Assembly (NCBI RefSeq): GCF_950023065.1
Contig: NC_088679.1
Span: 35,898,001-35,962,000 of the forward strand
Source: Planococcus citri
Lineage: Eukaryota; Arthropoda; Insecta; Hemiptera; Pseudococcidae
Reading direction: 5' to 3'
Length of the DNA: 64,000 nucleotides
A model generated the notes under the pieces. The model was not told the DNA's origin. It did not search any database and saw only the letters and a list, made by a program, of their open reading frames with translations. A program made the position numbers and the translations under genes. Positions 60,716-64,000 of the stretch are shown one piece after another. Position 1 is the first letter of the stretch, and each line of letters starts with the position of its first letter.

Positions 60716-61640
60716 TTGAAAAATTTCCACTGGATTGAAGTTGAGTGGGGTAGATTTATTTTAAAACTAGAACATAATATATGTAAAACTCCGCTCGTGA
60801 GTTGGGGCTCTGATGAGCGAAATTACGAGTAAAACAAATAAATTGGCCAAAAATATAAATTCGCTAGAGGTGTGCTTATGGAAACCGCAGTCTTGAATTT
60901 TTCTCTGTCGAGCCAAACAACTTTTCTACCGATTGGAAAAATTTGTCTTGCACAGGTATTTTTTGACCTCACTTATGTAGATTTCACCATTCCAGAGGTG
61001 TACGTGGTGGTTATGGTCGTTACGATAGTGGCGCTACCATTGCATGACCCATTTGAATTGAGAACATGACCTTTTGTAGAAGTTCTCAGCAATATGTAGG
61101 TATAATTCATGGCAGAAATGTCTCAAATTTGTAATATTGCATCTCCCTACACGTGTACCTACTTACATAACTGGTATTGTGTATCAAAAAATTGTCGGTT
61201 TTCTATTTGAAAAAAAAACATGAGTACCAAGTAAGTACATAACAATTAATTTATAAAATTTGACATTTTCAATTGATTTTCTGCTGCATTTTGAATGTAG
61301 GTAATTTATGAGTTGAATATAGGCTGTGTCCTTGTGTAAGGCTCTCATATCAATTGTTTCTAATGTAGATAAAAACAAAAACATGCTGTACCTACATCAT
61401 TTCGAGTAATTGTTGGCGGATTTAATCTCCTGATTTGCTATTTGGTTGAAGAGATTTTCAATCCACGATCTATCTCACAGCACTATTAGTTGGAAGTTTC
61501 GCGGAATGACATTGGTGGATTAAAATTTACTGGTAAGCTATTCAGTCGAAAGTACCTATTTCAAGTCCACGATTTATTTCGCAATACTATTATCTACCTA
61601 TCTAGTTAGAATTGAAGTTATTGATATGATTTCATTCAAT

Positions 61641-61838
61641 ATGAAAGTTGTTTTACTATGCATATTATGTTTACAAATTCTATACTTGGTTGATGGTGGA
61701 ACTAATCCGATTAGTATGTTCTGGTATAATATTGGGAAGATGTTCGGCATGTACAAACGTCGTCATAACAAGTCATCGCCAGACTTGTCTGGTAATCCAA
61801 AAATAGGGCCAGCAGCTCCAGGCAGATTCAATGACTGA
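61641..61838 (+). CDS. P5: small secreted basic peptide
   Basis: The peptide has 65 residues from the second of two in-frame ATGs (61626 and 61641); the later one starts a clean signal peptide, MKVVLLCILCLQILYLVDG. The mature part is GTNPISMFWYNIGKMFGMYKRRHNKSS..., basic with a Gly/Pro-rich end. The signal resembles those of P3 and P4 (ALLCVTF). AATAAA at 61950-61955. It lies inside the remnant G interval, between the decayed first and last exons. No known family recognised; a short secreted peptide is plausible. Confidence 0.55.
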   Translation: MKVVLLCILCLQILYLVDGGTNPISMFWYNIGKMFGMYKRRHNKSSPDLSGNPKIGPAAPGRFND

Positions 61839-62621
61839 TGCATTGAATTTCCTACCCCATCTTCATTTTTCAATACCATATTCAACTAAAATGTTTGTTT
61901 TATAATCATGTTTTTTATTTTACTATGGATGTTCTACAGATTACTTTAGAATAAATTCAAGAATGTTCTTAAATTTAAAATAAAGTGTGTATTATGCTGA
62001 ATAGAAGTTATTAATGAATTCTAAAAGCTCAAATCTTTTGGTGCACGATCGGGATTCGGAAACTCCGCAGAGGTAGGAGTTTACCAGCTCCAGGACAGGA
62101 GTTTTTACAATCTGCAAGAGCTCCAGAAGACTTCATCGCTATTGGTCATACTTCGTGTTCATCATTCGTTCACGACAAAGGTAAGATGAAAATTTGAAAA
62201 TCTTACTCTTACATGGTCTTTATACTTGGAGATTCACAACTTCGATAAGTTATGATGAATATTTAACGTAAGGGAGCTTCTTAATGGAAACACAAACAGG
62301 CTTTGCAGAGAGGGGGGAAAGGGGGATTTCCTCCCCGGACTCGTGAAAAATAATTGAATTACTCGTAGATTGAAATCTCCTAATTAGCCGACAAAGTCAC
62401 CAATATTTTCAAAATTCTTATTTTTTTCAAACGCTTTTGCCTCTCGATTCCCTTCTTTTCCATCAGAATTTGAAAAAACCATTCATTAAAATTGATATTG
62501 TACTTTTCGAACAACAAAATATGTATAACGCAAATTATTAGGTAGGTAGAGGTACCTACTAATGACAGTACATTTATAATGAAGGTACTTAATGAAAAAT
62601 GTTCAATTTTTTTTCATTCAG

Positions 62622-62998
62622 ACTTTTGAAGGCGACACAAGTAAAAAAACGGCTGAGGCAAAAATAGATTAAACACTGAAAAAAATTCTTTGCCATCAGA
62701 TTAAGAAATATGGTTAATCCACGTGATCAACAAAATAAGAGCACGAGTAAAGTACTGTGTAGAATATTTTCCAAATTAATGAAATGGGCAAGCCAAGCAA
62801 GCGTGGATTTAAAAATTATTGTTGCAATTGAGCATGTCAATTTTTTCATTAGGTACCTATTAAAATCGATCATTGTCCAAAATTTACATTCTTGTTTTGC
62901 TTAATTCAGCTTCTAATGCATTGCCTACCGATTGTTCAACAGTTCAACTAACCTCAGTAGTACATCCAGCTCCAGCCAGCAACACATGTGGGCCTAGA
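62622..62998 (+). pseudogene. Remnant G, last two exons of an E/F-type gene
   Basis: 62622-62746 and 62910-62998 match gene F exons 9 and 10, including acceptors TTCATTCAG and TTAATTCAG and the GCACGA|GTAA donor context. A changed stretch after GCTGAGGCA creates an in-frame TAA, a deletion affects the KYGM region, and the last exon has an insertion (GATTGTTCAACAGTTCAAC). Exons 2-8 are absent between 60.7 and 62.6 kb. This is a non-functional tail of a third duplication unit. Confidence 0.8.
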
Positions 62999-64000
62999 AC
63001 AGCGCTCAAAATAATTTTTGTAACATACATATTTTTATTGAACTATATTGTTTAGGATCCATGATTTTGTTCTTCTGGAATTATTGTGGTCCGTTGTCTT
63101 ATAGCAAGAAAAAGCGAATGTTACCTATACCGTCCTGTAATGGTTAAATCTAAACGATTATCATAATTATAGGCAGTATTTATTTGAATTATGATTTTTC
63201 ATTCGTTTTCCCTCGTTTTGATTTGTTAATTCAAAATGGAGTGGTGTAAAGTTGTACTCGTATTACATAACTAGTGAGATTTTTATCAAGTTTGAATTAT
63301 TTAAGTCGCAAAACAAACAGAAAATGTAGTTTTGCAGCTACAGATAGGTACATAATAAATGGTATTGCGTGATGACGTCGACTCAATAAATTCATTTTAA
63401 AAAAAAACAACTGTGAAATGTAGTATATAGATACGTACATTTTTTTCATGCATATACATACTCATTGTCATTGAAAAAACAGTCTCATGTTTATTCAGTG
63501 CGATTAATAGAAATCATGATAAACGATCGACTTGAATAGTAAAATTATTTTCGTTTAGGTACATTGGATTCCTACTTCAATTTTTTTTACTTTCCGAAGT
63601 AAAGGCTCCTACCATAAAAATGTGTTATGCAATTTTTGACATTTTTTTCCATATTTTTATTATAAAGATCAATTTTAAAACTTTTCAAAATAATTCTTAC
63701 GCAACCAGTCAAGTATGAGCTGACAAAAATTTTGTTAAGTAGGTATTTGCAAAATTTCTCAAAACTTTTTCCATTTTCATGAAAATTTTTTGAATTTTCC
63801 GAATAATATAAAGTCCACCTAAATGAAAAAATAAAAAAAAATTGAATGAATTAGGAACTACCCTTTTACGTGAAAATACGTAGGTATTTAAAAAAAGAAA
63901 TAAAACAGAATAAAAAAGTGACTTGGATATTCCTTCCTTCAGGGTAGGTAAGTAAAGTGTAGCCTACAGATTTTAAAGAAGCAAAGATACCTAAAACACA
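62999..64000. other. Terminal spacer
   Basis: Decayed E/F 3' flank (ATAGCAAGAAAAAG as at about 59700), then AT-rich sequence. No gene or RNA recognised to the window end. Confidence 0.45.

Noticed and set aside
1..64000. Search for tRNA, rRNA, CRISPR arrays, bacterial operons or viral genes
   Set aside because: None seen by eye; everything supported is insect-type nuclear DNA.

Overview
This is eukaryotic, insect-type DNA: AT-rich, with short GT-AG introns, AATAAA signals, many dispersed repeats, and the palindromic motif GTAGGTACCTAC scattered through introns and spacers. I associate that motif with sternorrhynchan Hemiptera. A mealybug/scale insect or an aphid relative is my best guess; the sequence alone does not settle the species. 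The supplied reading frames do not follow splicing, so I rebuilt the gene models by joining exons at splice sites with consistent phase.

Layout. (1) About 374-14184, plus strand: the 3' part (18 exons, 896 codons, 5' end outside the window) of a UNC13D/BAIAP3-type (unc-13-4/staccato) C2-MUN-C2 exocytosis factor. Its large introns carry tandem and dispersed repeats. (2) 18188-21672: three small secreted proline-rich proteins (P1-P3) of one family, with mature N-terminus KPTP..GFG.GMLAGLGT. A larger fourth member (P4) lies at 39918-40736, and a possible small secreted relative (P5) at 61641-61838. (3) About 22-35 kb: gene-poor and repeat-rich. It holds two inverted-repeat elements (24650-25399 and 30994-31993), a ~200-bp tandem repeat, one intronless cysteine-rich orphan gene on the minus strand (32918-33790) and one orphan coding exon (34748-34918). 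(4) 35209-63000: a same-strand cluster of five apparently complete or nearly complete multi-exon genes (A, B, D, E, F), one frameshifted copy (C) and one remnant (G). Each intact protein has a signal peptide, a Pro-rich or LPNVPST linker, and two (B-F) or three (A) tandem GILT-like domains.

Main result. The cluster proteins keep the GILT framework: the YY-x-A/S-M/L strand, the C-x7-C-x7-C (K/N)xHxC signature region, LxCxM, CAxS..GK.LC, PGFIF and the final VC...C. In every domain the CxxC active site is replaced (for example EENS, DEKS, DAAS, HDNS), and new cysteines appear, for example VPYGNA becoming IPCQQA. They look like a lineage-expanded family of secreted, catalytically dead GILT-fold proteins built from symmetric phase-0 exons. 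They share a locus with Pro-rich secreted peptides, and two members have regained a C-terminal CxxCxC motif. A role as secreted effectors (saliva, egg or ovisac secretions, or another extracellular matrix) is inference only.

The cluster evolves by tandem duplication. B, C and D are one subgroup with a shared promoter-proximal block. E, F and remnant G are another, in ~5.2-kb repeat units. A is the divergent three-domain member at the 5' edge.
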